Assembly: GCF_020921035.1 (NCBI RefSeq)
Contig: NC_063159.1
Location: 8,534,501-8,598,500 of the forward strand
Length of the DNA stretch: 64,000 nucleotides
DNA from: Rhodamnia argentea
Lineage: Eukaryota > Streptophyta > Magnoliopsida > Myrtales > Myrtaceae
Direction of reading: 5' to 3'
Shown here: positions 14,201 to 26,420 of the stretch, one piece after another
How positions within the stretch are numbered: position 1 is the first letter of the stretch
How the letters are laid out: every line of letters starts with the position of its first letter
Translations under genes and position numbers: made by a program
The notes under the pieces: model-generated
Database searches by the model: none
Told to the model about the DNA's origin: nothing
The model's input: the letters and a program-made list of their open reading frames with translations, nothing else

Positions 14201-14889
14201 ATTTGACATCGAAGATAGTGAAAACTGGAGGAATCCATGTCCAATGTCTACCAATCAAAATATGACAGGATGCAAATCCACAATTTCACTAAAGCTCATC
14301 GGCAGCTTAAATATACTACGGTAAATGTCAAATTAACTGCGGACTGGTTTCACACATTATCTCCGCTTGAATTAGTATTGCCATGTAAACCGGTTAGCAA
14401 AGCTAGGTACTCTATTTAAGAGTTCGCTCATCTGTCCCAACGCAAACGGGACATAAGACAATACACCACCAACCAACCGAAAGTCCAAGGCACTTATTCA
14501 CATGAAAACGATACTCCCAAGTCCCAATCACGATCTCCTCACCATCGATTTCCACAGCTCCTAATTCGAACATAATCAACCGACTCTCCAATCCAAATGA
14601 ACACCAACTCAAAGCTGAAGCCAGCGTGCGGACGCAAAACCAATAAAAGCTTCCACGACTCTAACAACACAAGCTAAAGTTCGCCGGAAAAACCAAAAAA
14701 TCGCCCAACTATTGCCAGGGTTCAGACATCGGAGGCCGTGAGATCGAGTCGAACCGACCGATTGAGCGAGGAAATGACAGCAGAAGAAGAAGGAGGAGAG
14801 ACCTTGAGGCCGTCGACGGAGAGGAGGCCGCTGAGGATGCACTCCTTGAGGCCAGTCCCGAGCACGATGACGTCGTACTCCTCATCCAT
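8283..14889 (-). CDS. GDI: Rab GDP dissociation inhibitor, copy 2 (complete)
   Basis: A complete Rab GDI gene for cytosolic recycling of GDP-bound Rab proteins. Thirteen exons on the minus strand: 14889-14803, 13211-13149, 13057-12974, 12881-12774, 12676-12504, 12095-11984, 11868-11788, 11661-11599, 11445-11344, 10837-10713, 9532-9322, 9202-9128 and 8333-8283. They sum to 1335 bases, giving 444 residues, the normal plant GDI length. The start is the ATG at 14889 in [20 protein letters not shown], and the C-terminus LSAASAAEE before TGA is the usual plant ending. Family blocks seen in order are [59 protein letters not shown] and [17 protein letters not shown]. All introns are GT-AG. Intron 10 carries a Tourist-like MITE and a GA microsatellite lies next to exon 11. 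The exon pattern matches copy 1 base for base in length. Confidence 0.98.
9284..9306. repeat. (GA)n microsatellite
   Basis: An uninterrupted GA run in the intron beside exon 11 of GDI copy 2. Confidence 0.9.
9754..10452. mobile_element. Tourist/Harbinger-like MITE in intron 10 of GDI copy 2
   Basis: The left terminus is GGCTCCGTTTATTTCGCGG. The right terminus in reverse complement is GGCGCGGAAAACATCCGG, and GGAAAATATT-type motifs are repeated inward on both sides. The element is flanked by TTA on each side (9751-9753 and 10453-10455), the 3-bp target duplication expected of PIF/Harbinger elements. The middle (about 10010-10140) is a GC-rich block. No transposase is present. Relatives in this window lie at 39909-40159 and 57397-58988. 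Confidence 0.8.
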
Positions 14890-15941
14890 GGTCGCCGATC
14901 GGTGGAGCAGATCGAAGCTCTGGCTTCTGAGGTGAGACGAAGACCAGAGCGGCAGATTTTTGAAGCTTGAAGAAGACCGGGAAGGGAAGGTGGCGGGCGA
15001 ATATGATGATTGCGTGTCGTCTCCAATTACGTCGCGGGATATTTTCAAACGACGCTGGCCTTTGTTGTTGATTGCAGCTGCCCCCTCCTCCTTTAATTTT
15101 ATTTCTATTCTTATCATTTGGTAAAAAAAAAAAATTCCCTTTTTTTCATATTGCAACATATATGAAAATGTCTCGATGAACTCGATGCGTCGCCGACCGA
15201 GTAAGACGAGCTGTTTTCTATAAAGTGGAGTCGGTTATCGACAGCCGAGATATGTGTGGTCCATCAACGATTAAGAGCAAGTAAAATACCCAAGCAATGT
15301 ATAATTTAAACTTGTTACAAATAGTCGATCTAAGAAAATCGCTTGTCTTCTCGTCAAATTAATCATGGCTCTTTTCTTAAAACATGATATGGGATTGGGA
15401 AGAGTACGAAACTAGGTCTAAAAACTCATTATCTAAAATTCTACAATCGGTGTTTTCGGAGATTTTTCTAGTAATTAACGGTTGTTCATATTTTGACAAT
15501 CGGACATGAGATTGTGGTATTAGCAAATTAGTTGTCGCCGATGCAAATTTTTATTAGTCTTTGATAAATGAGGCTAGATCTAGTAGCCGGCCAGCCTCAC
15601 CTGAGGTCTGCCTAGGTAAGCTCCGATTGCTCGATTCGGTCCGCCCTTTTTACTTTTAAAGGTGCTTTTGCAAAAAGTGTACCTAGGTCCTAAAGTGAGG
15701 GAAAGATCTTTTAAGAAATTTGGCTTGCATTTCTTAGAAACTCCCCCAAAACGCACATCATCCTCGTCGAAACTATTGTGAGACAAAAGAAGGGTTCTTT
15801 AATCACATAAATAATGGAATAAGACATCATTGTTTAGTTTTACTGAAATATACCACGAATAAAGGCACAACTAAGATACTAAGATGCCCACAAAAATGAA
15901 GATTTTATTACGAAACATGTTTTGGAATATGTACATGGAAA
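14890..15941. other. Upstream region of GDI copy 2 and spacer
   Basis: 14890-15160 is similar to the region above GDI copy 1 and should contain its promoter and 5' UTR. Beyond that only short unassigned reading frames are seen. Confidence 0.45.
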
Positions 15942-16220
15942 GTTTTAAAACTTGTCATGAAAGTGCAATTGAGTTATAATACTTTCAAAAAGTGTCATCA
16001 AATCTTACAACTCGTTACGAAAGTGCAATCGAAGCTTTTAAAAGGTGTAGTCGAGTCTTAAAACTTGTCACATAAGTACAATTAAGAAAATTTTAAAAGA
16101 TGCAATCAATGGAATGACTTGATTTCATCTATTTGATAAGTTTTAGGATTTAATTGGTATATGATTGCAGCTTTTGAAAATTGTAAGACTCAATTGCACT
16201 TTCGTGACCCGTTTTAAGAC
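15942..16220. mobile_element. Short inverted-repeat element
   Basis: The left end contains TTGTCATGAAAGTGCAATTG. The right end carries the reverse complement of GTCACGAAAGTGCAATTGAG. The inverted arms extend about 50 bp, with further copies of the same motif in between. A diverged fragment of the family occurs near 26595-26650. No coding capacity. Confidence 0.6.
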
Positions 16221-18511
16221 CGCTAATGTACTTATCCTTGGATAGATTGTACTCGAGGGGAAAATCTGGTTCATCTTTACCATGCTAGTTCAAGTTTCGA
16301 GGGTTCCAGCCGCCAAAATATTCTTAACTTTGCACGAGGACTGTCGTGCATAACTTAAGTCTTGGAGATGCAACTTCTACAAGTTTGATCCTTTTTTAAA
16401 AAGCCTTTTTAGAGCACTCGTTCACCAACCAAATGAGAAAAATTTTGCATTTTTTCAATTTCATTAACTCTTTCCCTAATACATTTAATGGTATTCGAAC
16501 AATACATTCCCTTATTAGGCAGGCCCAACAAAAAGTTAAAATCATAATCTTTACAATTCATAAAAATCGACATACTCGGTGAGGGGCTAGTTCGTTGTTG
16601 ATTAATATCGGACACTCAGTATCATAAAAGCAAAACAAAAAATAAAAAATCTTCCCATATGCTAATATTAAATAAATCGATTTGTTAACGAGAAGTATTC
16701 CAGGAGCTAGTGAAAGGCGGCGCTCATTAAGTATATTCGATCAAGGATAATTCAGTTTTCAAAGTACTATTGTCGCATGACTCGGGAATAAAAACCGTAA
16801 ATTTTTTACAATTGGTTATTTAAAAACTGTCCACAAGACAAGGCACTCATTAACAGAATCAACCGATGCCGAACACTCGAATTAGGCGAGACAAGAAAAA
16901 GGAGACCCTTCTTCTGCCATCAGCAAAAATTAAAATCTTTAAAGAGGGAAATTGTGCAAATATCTGAGAATTCGGGGCGCACAAGTGAAAATAAGCAAAA
17001 GTTCGGGGGGTGGGGAGGGGTGAGAAGAAAGAGAGAGAGAGAGAGAGAGAGAGGGAGGGAGACAGGACAGGTGCGCGTGTAATGATTGCAACGGAACAGA
17101 GCGGAGGTGGGACCCATGCCCACCGTCCCCTTCCTTTGCTTGCGTCACGGCCCCTCCTCTTTATGTGGTGGTGGTGGCGGTGGTGTCGCGCTCGCCTTTT
17201 GTTCTCTTGCGGCGACTCTCGTTTTCGTCCGCTCCTCTCCCCTTGTGTTCCTTTCCTCTCCCGTCGAATTACCAAATTTGCCCCTCCTTCTGAAAAATTA
17301 CTTCACGACTCCAATCAAATGATCTTCCTCCGGAATCGTTACTTTCACGACGCCACCGGCTCGATCGATCATTTCAAAACGCCTGATTAATCTCGACGAG
17401 CTACGCTAGCCGTGAGATCGAGTTCGTACTCGTTGGGACGAAAAAGTCTTGAAGTGATCTCGATGATCGACTTATCCCCGAACGGTCTATTCATCGGTTT
17501 CGATATGACCTCGATTTTATTTTTCCTCTTTCTTTTTGCGAATATTGATAGTAATATGTGATTACATTCTCTTAATTGAGCATGAAAAAAATCACATGAA
17601 TTCCACTCTAGAGAGTGACGTCATAAGTGTCGAGAAATAAATAAAATTAAAAAAAAAATTAAAACGATATCTGGAGCTCCTCCTCTGATGCTCTTCCATT
17701 TGCCGGTTCACGAAATTCTCAGAGCACCACGAGAAAAAACAACTCCCCCAAAAAAAAAAAAAAAGGTGTGGGTTTTTGCTCTCTCTGTCTTCCCCCAATC
17801 CCATGCCTCACTGAAATCGTCAGGTTCGATTCTTCCCCTCCATTTCTCCTCTCCTCCTTCGCATCTCCAATCGATTCTCTCTCCGCATCTGATTTCTCCG
17901 AGTATCTTCGTCTCGCGATTGAGAGTTTTGTGCGCTTTCCCTTGCGTTTTCTGAGCGTGCATGCGTGTTGATTGCTGCAGATTTCGCCTTCTCGATCGGC
18001 GGTGGGAAAGGTCGCGGATCTCTCGAGTTTTTTTTTTGGTCCTTTCGAAGGTTCCGATGGAGGAAGGCGTGGAGAGCTTGTGGAGCTGATTGGAGGGAGC
18101 TTTCCGCGGCCGAGGTTCGATCCCGATGTGGTGATGTCGGCGACGATCGAGGTTTTCCTGGATTTTATGTTCTTTGTGGGTGTCGGAGTGAATTGACGGT
18201 TGCTTGGATTGCGTATTATTCCACCACCATCTCGTCTCAGGCTGTATTGGACCGATTCCAGCTTAGACTGTTGATTTTCTTGGTTAAGTAGTCCGGGCAA
18301 TCTGATTTTGTTTTTGCTGCGATCGTTGTCTTATGAGGAAGTGTGGTAACTGCAGTTTTGGTAGAAGCGAGTGGGTGAGAAGATGATGCGTTTTTGATTT
18401 TTTGATGACACGAGGCCGGAGTTAGTTTGGCATGTGTAATTTCTCGACTCGGGAGATATTAGCTTTTGCTTGATCAGGATCGGGTGCTTCTCTTTTTTCT
18501 CCGTAGTTCAG
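16221..18511. other. Intergenic region and probable promoter/5' UTR of SKIP35
   Basis: Contains a GA microsatellite at about 17031-17055. From about 17650 the sequence becomes pyrimidine-rich (CTCT runs), as in plant leaders. A 5' UTR intron is plausible, because a polypyrimidine tract and CAG end at 18511, four bases before the SKIP35 ATG. No independent gene is supported. Confidence 0.45.
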
Positions 18512-18514
18512 AGG

Positions 18515-21500
18515 ATGGAGGAAGAGAAATGCTTTGTGGCCTGGGGCAATGACTTGGAGCCAGGGAATCAGACTGATGGTGAATGTTTTGCAAAATGTGG
18601 TGAACCGAAGCTCGAAGAGAGTGGAAAGGGGGATTTTGTTGATGGAAGTGGTGATGCTTGTCTGGAAGATGGCGAGGGGCCTAACACTCTCTACTCGACC
18701 GAAGGTTCCTTCGTAAGCAAAGATGCAAGAACATTGTCGGGTTGCCCTTGCAGCTCCAAAAAGCTCAAGTCCAGAGTAGGTGCGACGGATCCGGGACTCT
18801 CGAAGAAAGAGAAGTATGGGCCAGACAGGAAATTGAGTAGACAAGACAGGATTGAATTATGCAGGCTGTTTCAGGGGGCAGTGAGCTCGCATAACTGGGA
18901 ACTTGCGGAGAGTTTGATACTTTTGGCTGATCCCCAGACACTCAATGATGCTTTATGCATTGCTTTAGACTCGATATGGTTCTTGAGCACACATCAAGAG
19001 TTACACGGGATCACCGGATTAATAAAGAAAATCATTGCTAATGGCGCTTATGACTTCACAAGAGCAGCTCTTAGGACTTCATTCCTGGCTTCCTGTGTCT
19101 CAGCTTGCCAAAGTCGGACATTGAGTCTGGCAGATACAGTAACTATGATGGCCCAAAGGCAAGAACTGTACCTTTATGCTAATAGATTGTCTGATTGGCA
19201 ATTTCCATGAACTATTCGTGCTGCAACTTAGCTGACATAGTTCTGTAGATCTTAGATCACTGATGGCTATGCATCTCTATGTCTGTTCTTACTATCTCTG
19301 TTTCTCTTATGTGAAGTTATTTTGCTGCCTTGCTTATGTAAAGTTGTAATTTGGGTTCTTTTTGTCTACCACTCCTCCCTCTAGAAGCCATGTTCTTTAC
19401 TGGAATTTGTGGCAAGTAGATGTGTATTCTTTTGGTGCTGGTTGGGTGCAAATCTTATTCTATGATCTGTTACCATTATGCTAAGATGTCCCACAAAGAC
19501 CTTTTTGGTAGCAGCTTGTATAGATTATTTCCTCATTATTCTATGTCCTAATTTGTACACTGCTTTCGAGTTCTTATAGATATTGCCTGGTTGGGGATTG
19601 GTGCCTTGTGAATTAGTGTCAATTTGATCAGCTGCATGTCAAAAAAGCTGAGATAAGGCGTTAGATACAATTTAGCTAGTGTTCCTCTTTCTAAATCCTG
19701 GACATAGATGCTGTTTGTTGAGAAGGATTTCTTACGATTAGCGAAAAAAAATTAATGAAAGCATGCAATGAATATGCAGCTGCTTTAACAATAATTGTGG
19801 AAAAATCAGTGCATGGAACTTGTACATTTCCCTCTGTATAAGAATCTCATTATTGCTTTCTATCAGGTTGCACGAGCATCTCAAAGAGTGTAATGGTGAT
19901 GAGGTTCTGAAAGCAGAGGCTGGTGCTAAGGTCCAAAAATTTTCTGAATGGGCATTGAAGTGTATAGGATTGCATTCCCGGTGCCAAGGAAATAGAGATA
20001 GGATCAACCACAGCTCCGCTGTTGAAATTCAACTCCAGTTATCTGCATTTAAGACATTCCTGGATCTTGCTGGTAATCATCTTACAGGGAAGGACTTCAC
20101 GGAGGCTTTTGACGCTGCTTGCTTCCCCCTTACTCTTTTCTCTAGTACCTTTGATCCTGGTTGGGCATCTGGTATTGCCGCAACTGCCATCCAAGGGTTG
20201 CTGGGCATGCTTGTAGAGGGGGGCGCTGACAATGTTAACCAGTGTTTTCTTGAAGCTTCACGGTTTGGAAGTACAGAACTTGTGCGCATTCTGTTACAGG
20301 TGATCTTTCTAACCTGTTTGTCATCTGAAATTTCTTCACTTTATTTTGCATGTGCTCTTTGTGTAAATATTCTCATAGAAGATCTCGCCTGTCGTGTTCT
20401 GTTTCTAATTTACTTTGACACGGTTTCTTGTTGAAGCCTGTCTTCCCAAATGAATGAGAAGCAAATATTTTTCTCAATTGTAATTCTTACGCATCTTTCT
20501 TATAGATGAATTTCTTTGGTGAATGTGCTGTATGGAGTATATTAGTTCAGTTTGATTTTCAGTTGTTGCTTGGTGGATGATTTCTAAGAAAACCGAGATA
20601 CATACTTCTCAAGCTTATCAATGACATTGCAGTGGCATGATTTGTGTGGTTAATATTAACGTGCTCTGGTTCTTGTACTGATCACCTTCACTAAGTACCG
20701 CTTGATATGTAATTATTCTGGTGTGCTATGGAATCTGGGAATCCGCTTCTGATGTCTAAAAAAAACTAGAATTTGTTTGGTTTCTTGCATAAAAACCCAA
20801 TTAGAAGGTTGATGGTGATCTGACTATTCAGGGTACACCATCTTGCCACCATAATTTTTTTGACTAAATGAGAATGTCCCTTTCAATTTGATTTTTTAGG
20901 CTCTGATAATTTTCATGGTTTAAAATGCTGGCACAAACATCTGGAGATTACCAGACCATTGTTTCAAAGTAACTCTGACACCTCCAACAGAAATAATACA
21001 AAATAGGCCCAAGCTGGCAGAGCCTGCTCAAAGACAGATGAAAGCTCTTCCTTTATCTTTGAGGAGTAAAATGAGTGTTGTTAAAGGCGGGAACCTTTAT
21101 TTAACTCAAAGGATGCCACCCGAGCCATTCTCATCATTTGAACTTTTGTGGACTCAGATAGTCATAACATGTTGCTTTTGCTTCAACGGCTGAAAAGAGG
21201 ATTGAAGCTGACAAACCCTATGAGATAAGGCTAACCAGTTGCTGATATCTTTTCTTCAAATGAGCATTTGTTACATTTACTGTATGGATTTGTCAGCTTG
21301 TGCAAACGACTATTTATTTTTCTTTCCTTTTGCCAAGTTCTTGAATTTTAGATTCTAGTTTAGGTGGATTAGTTGCTTCCAAACTATAGAAAAGGACAAT
21401 AAAATAGCTAGCTACATGCCTTAGTGCAAGATTTGAAGCATAGTCTGAATAACCTAAGGGTGTCCTTCAATTAAACATAGAAATTAGGAAGATATCTACC

Positions 21501-22729
21501 AATGGTAGATCAATGTAAAATGATTGATGCGTAAGGTAGTGGCTTCAGTGGCTTTTGCTGCAAATTGAAGTGAACAGGAAATCAAATAACTGAATATATG
21601 AAGTGTGTCTTTGGATTTCTTTTATGATTCGACTGTTCTTCGATGAGGTGCAATGTGGAAGTAGATGGTTGGTTGCTAGCTGTTGCCAATAACTGAAAAT
21701 ATGAAATCTCTTGTTAATGCTTCGTCGGAAGTGCTTCAGAGCTTGACCTTTGTTCATATGTATGTTTACATGTCTGCTTTCTTGACTACTAGCCATGGGG
21801 ATTTTTGGAGCATTGATATTGAATAGTAGCTTTATTGAATAGTAGCTTTGTCCATTACTATAGCGCATGAGTAGTTTTTTTCTTTTTGAAAAAATTACAT
21901 ATTGTTTGGTTTGTTCTATCAGATTGCTCAGAGGAACAGCTTGGATGTTGATGTCGACTTGGCTTTGGGTTTTGCTTCTCACTATTGCAAGATTGGGACA
22001 ATGGAGTGTCTAGTTGAAGAGGGGAATGCAATGGCTTTCTTGGGTCCTTTGTTGAGGGCAGCGGAGAGGGGTTGTTTGGAGGTTGTGCAGTGGTTTGTGA
22101 GGAGGGGCTGTCGACATATGGAGCTTTGCCTTGCCCTAACTGCTGCAACGGCTAGCAGCCAAGTGGAAGTCGCTGCATATCTTCTCCCTCGTGTTCCTCA
22201 ACACAACCTCACTGCTCTCAGTGTTGAAATCCTTAAAGCCGCCGGTGAACGAAGTGGTGGTTCTCTGGATGGTGTAGCATTTCTTCTTCGATCGGATTTT
22301 CTTGGTGATCCTGTTGCGACATATGCGGTCGCTGACAGCATTGCTAGGTCAGAAGATGAGTCGATTGATCCTGTACTGCGGGCTTTTCTTCAAGAGCACT
22401 GGTCGGAGGCAGCTTTTTTTGATGGGCTGAGGCAAGGCCAAGTGCATTACGTGAATTTCACAAGGATACTGAAGCGGGGCGAGTCTCCATTATGCTTGAC
22501 TGATATTCCTGGACCTCTGAGGGCGGCGATCGCATATCTGCCATTGTACAGGGAGTGCACTGGGGTAGGTGGCTGCTTGCTGTCCCAAAGGCTCAGGGGA
22601 CAGCTTGTTGAGGCCGTGAGAAGGCTTGAGAATGCAGCCTTAGAGCCTGTGCGCCCTTGCAGAGAGCTCTTGTCTATTTTGGAGCATCACCTTCCTCGAT
22701 TTTTGCTCAGCGCTCCGAATGTTGCCTAG
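18515..22729 (+). CDS. SKIP35: SKIP35-like ankyrin-repeat protein (SKP1-interacting partner 35)
   Basis: The protein resembles Arabidopsis SKIP35, found as a partner of the SCF adaptor SKP1/ASK1. Its biochemical role is poorly defined. Three exons are read: 18515-19158, 19867-20299 and 21923-22729, summing to 1884 bases or 627 residues. The start is the ATG of MEEEKCFVAWGND. Residues about 110-215 contain the conserved RQDRIELCRLFQGAVSSHNW block. Exon 2 begins with the RLHEHLKECNGDEVLKAEAG block. Exon 3 has ankyrin-like helices (ERGCLEVVQWFVRRGCRHME) and ends LLSAPNVA. The first intron appears to start with GC (AAG|GCAAGA) and end with AG. A GT donor 9 bases downstream would also keep the frame and add three residues. 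The second intron is GT-AG. Confidence 0.93.
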
Positions 22730-24777
22730 CAAGAGTTTTCCTTGCGGCACCCTTTTTTCCCATGCTTTCACTTCTCTCTATCCCTCTATATTTCCTACGA
22801 ATTGCTTATAATAATCGCATGAAAGCGGGTTGAAGGTGAGAAAGATCTTCGAAGGTGGATGAGATTTTCATTGACTTGGGTCGCCTTGCTGGCTAAAGCT
22901 CTAGCGCCTCTTGGCTTATCAGCCGCCTAATCCTCATGCCACCTTTTGAGGAGTATTGGTATTGATCTAAATATGTAAGACGACAGAGCAACCTTGGATG
23001 TCCATATTTTTGTTGGCGAGCTCCATAGTTGTATTCTAATATTCGTGGCTGGCTTCTTACTTCTCAAGATCCCCTTTTTTGTGTCATGTGGCTTTTCTTG
23101 GGCGAAAAGAAGGGAAGCTATCGATCTTACGTGTCTTAAAGATGCTTCAATGGTTGTGGAAAGCGACTTGCATTGGTCGTGTAGTTAATGCTTCCTCGCA
23201 ATCTTTTACATCGAGTGTTTGATCGGCTCGAACGAGTCCAGCTTGAAAAAGGACTAATATTTGGTAAGCCAAACATCATTGCTTCCATTTGGAATGGAAA
23301 CGAAAGGACATAACCAGAAGCTTTTGTTCGTATGGGTTCTTAATGTCTAAGAAAAGGTGATTTTTACGGTAGCTTTGTCGAAACACCCAACTCAAGATAC
23401 TCTTCCGGGGAGGGAAGGGGGGACCGGGCTGCCGCGACACGGTTGCTATGCTTTTGTTCGCTTTAGCCCAGTGTGCTCTGATGATGGGGCGCATCTTACT
23501 ACCAACCTCGGGCTACAAATTTGTTGGGGAGGTATGGCCCTGACTGCCGTGACTTGGCGAGGGGAGTGGCGTCCCTTGCCGAGATCATGGCACTTGTGAC
23601 CGCCCTTTCCTGAGCACGGCGAGAGTCCCTACGGGGGTCTGGTGACCGTTGCCTATGGTCTTGCGACGGCCCAATGCCCTCTCTCTGTTTTTTTCTCTCC
23701 CTAGAGTTCTTTTTCTTTTTTGCCCCAGAATCTTTCATTTCGCGTCAATCCAGTTGGCGTCAGATCATCATCCCACATCTAATTTCAAGGATCACCGATA
23801 TGAATCAAAAGGCCACAGTTTAGGTTCTCGATTGGCTAAAATAAGTTCAAGTTGATTGAACATTCGAAAAAGTTTATAAGGAACCATCGGAATAGTAGAT
23901 ACGGCCCTATATGCTTGTTATTTACCATTTTCTGATTACTCCTATTAGTCCAATCTGTAGATTGCACAACCTAAAAAGAACAAAGCGTGCGTCCGAAACC
24001 TTGGCAATGTTAGGACTCCGATTGGTCATTTACAAGTCCAGGGAGCTCTCCCGTTCTTCCTTTTCCCGGGTTCGATTAGCTTTCGAGGACAATTGATTAA
24101 CGCCGTTGTTTGTGATGGATGTACCAACCTTCCAGGCATTTGTCACTTCTCTCGGCGCCGGTGGCACAAAACTAGTAATCTATCACATCATTGTTTATCG
24201 CAACCGGACGATAAGATCGTCAAACGAATGATGCAAATCCTAGTCACTTTATAAATTCCACCATATCATGCTCGGTCGCATCAAGTCAATTCCACAATTC
24301 CCAGTAGACGAAGTCATAATTAAGTTCCGTTTATTTGAAGAAAAATTATTTTCAAAAAATTTATCTTCCGACTCCGAAAAAATATTTTCTTATTTACGAA
24401 GTTTTCAGCGGAAAAACACACCCTTGATTTAAGTTTTAGCCAAATCTTTAATTTTTTTTGGCGTGACTGCCCCTTTGCCTGAACAGCAGTCCTGGCCAAG
24501 TTAAACGATTTCATTTCAAGTTCCTGACAGAGCAAGCGTGACCAGATATGCAAAGGATAACAATGGCATGCACAGGTCGCGGCATGCGCAATTTAACCGA
24601 TGTTACGTGGACGCGCGTTGTATGAGAATTCTATGTTAACAAGCATCTCGATTGAGGTATGGAAGTGCCAAGGAACGAACAGTTGGAAAATTCTCTTTCT
24701 TCTTCTCCTCTTTGAACACCGGAAGATCGGGTTTACAAGAATGGTATGATCGACTCGCGAAATGGAACACATACTCT
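22730..24777. other. Intergenic region between SKIP35 and the ARGOS-like gene
   Basis: 22730-23200 should include the SKIP35 3' UTR. 23400-23690 is an isolated GC-rich block unlike its surroundings. 24324 to about 24420 begins GTTCCGTTTATTTGAAG and looks like a broken Tourist-like MITE end. No gene is supported. Confidence 0.4.
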
Positions 24778-25179
24778 TTACGTGTATGTATACGTCAAGT
24801 CCCTCACATTGGAAGGCATGAAGGCCAGCATCATGAGCACGGCCAGAATGCCGATTGGAAGCAACAGCAACATGAACGGGGGAGGCGGCAACGGCGGGAG
24901 TATCAATGGTAGTATCAGCAAAGACACCGTCAGGCATATCAACACATAAAACGACTGTAAGCTGAAATATCCCGAAGCCGGGAGCAGTCTCCTCGCGCTT
25001 CTCTGCCTACTGTACTCCATCTTCTTTCCCTCAGCCAACCATCCTGGTTCCGACCCCATTTTCCTGCTGTCCTCTGTGTTCTTGTCCGTAGTTCTTCTCA
25101 CTCTCCTATCCATCAGGAAGCCCAGACTTATGATTCCTGGTCTCTGTCTTGGATCTGGTCGATCAAGTCCGGAATTCAT
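24778..25179 (-). CDS. ARGOS / ORGAN SIZE RELATED-like membrane protein
   Basis: A single-exon frame of 133 residues. It carries the organ-size-related (OSR) domain: YFSLQSFYVLICLTVSLLIL at about 71-90, the diagnostic LPPLPPPP turn at 94-101, a second hydrophobic segment LLLLPIGILAVLMMLAF and the tail MPSNVRDLTYTYT. Members of this family (ARGOS, ARL, OSR1/2) sit in endoplasmic reticulum or plasma membranes, promote organ growth and dampen ethylene signalling. The N-terminal 70 residues are basic and variable, as is usual. The first ATG follows directly after TTGTAG, a likely splice acceptor, so a 5' UTR intron is likely and the longest start is favoured. Internal Met23, Met41 or Met54 cannot be excluded. 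Confidence 0.88.
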   Translation of the reverse strand: MNSGLDRPDPRQRPGIISLGFLMDRRVRRTTDKNTEDSRKMGSEPGWLAEGKKMEYSRQRSARRLLPASGYFSLQSFYVLICLTVSLLILPLILPPLPPPPFMLLLLPIGILAVLMMLAFMPSNVRDLTYTYT

Positions 25180-26420
25180 CTACAATTATGAATGCCCCAG
25201 TAGCTCAAAATTCCCTGCGCCGCAGATGGGGCCAATGCTGATCTGACTGGTCACCAAATGAACCGGAGAAGAACAAATGACCAGGTGCTTAACGTTGGAT
25301 CAGTTCCCTTATCTCAGTATCCTCGCTGAGGATGTTTAAGCAGTAGGGCTCGGCCGATATGTGCGAATTACAACTCTGAAATGCCAAAAGAACAAACAAG
25401 CCGTCTTCAGAAACTCAGGCGCATCTCATGAATTTTCCAAAATCCATCGTCTTGTACATCCACTTGCCAGCTAAAGTTCAGAACGAAAGCCACGAAACGT
25501 CATCCCCAGAGATCCAGCTGCAATAAGATGGCGAAGCAACAAGGTCAGTGCAGAGAAAACACCTCCCCTTTCAATCACATTTCATCCTAGTCAATTCAAC
25601 AATGTCTCCTCCACCCACAATCATTACATCCTAAAACACAATATCCCCAACTAAAAAGGCAACGAGAACTCAAAGGATCCGAGCATCTCTCTCTCTCTCT
25701 CTATAGAAAGTTCTTTTTTCCTTCCAAAGATCTAAATTTTACACAAGGCTATGAAAAGATGAGTTCCAATGGACAATCAGAACAAGCCCACATATACTAA
25801 AACGCCTCCAATCGACCACAAATTACCAACACGATCAACCAAACAGATGGGGGACAAAGCTTAAGACGGGTACCTGTGATACTGAACGAGATGGCAGCGA
25901 TTATTATGTGCAGATCTCAAACCCGGACAAGAACAAGGAGAAGAAGGCAGAGACAGATTTCGGCCGTGGACACTCACTCTTTCGCATCCTCAGCCCTCCA
26001 GAGCTCTCCTGCTCTTTCGAAATGCTTCAACTTTCGTCTCCTTTTGTATTGAACTCCACAGAATCCAAAAGACCCAGAAATGGGAAAGAAGCAAAGTGCA
26101 GAGGAACGAGTGCGCTCGTTTGAAATCAGCCAAGAGAGAGAGAGAGAGAGAGGTGAAAAGATATGCAGGTGAATGATTCTCTGCTTTTCCGAGGGAGAAG
26201 AATGGATGAACGAATGAACGAATGGGGATTTGGTGCAGCGTATTTGATCTCTTGATGAATCGAAATTATGGTGAATTGAATCATAGAAAAGTAGGAAAGA
26301 AGAAGAAGATGGGTTTGGTTCAGTGAATATGGCAAGGTGGTCAAGTGGGGGGTGGATTTGCCTGTTGATACGAAAGTTGCTTGTTTTGGAATACAATTCA
26401 TTCACATCTTCCTCTGCCTC
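25180..26420 (-). other. Probable 5' UTR, leader intron and promoter of the ARGOS-like gene
   Basis: On the minus strand a CAG|GTACCC donor lies at 25874/25873 and a TTGTAG acceptor at 25180, which would give a leader intron of about 690 bp. A CT run (25688-25703) is inside it, and a GA run (about 26133-26151) lies in the putative leader. No TATA box is assigned. Confidence 0.35.

Noticed and set aside
15580-15786. 69-codon minus-strand frame as a small gene
   Set aside because: No family resemblance, no splice or promoter context, and length expected by chance.
17010-17390. Open frames over the GA microsatellite on both strands
   Set aside because: They arise from the simple repeat (Arg-Glu runs) and show no family similarity.
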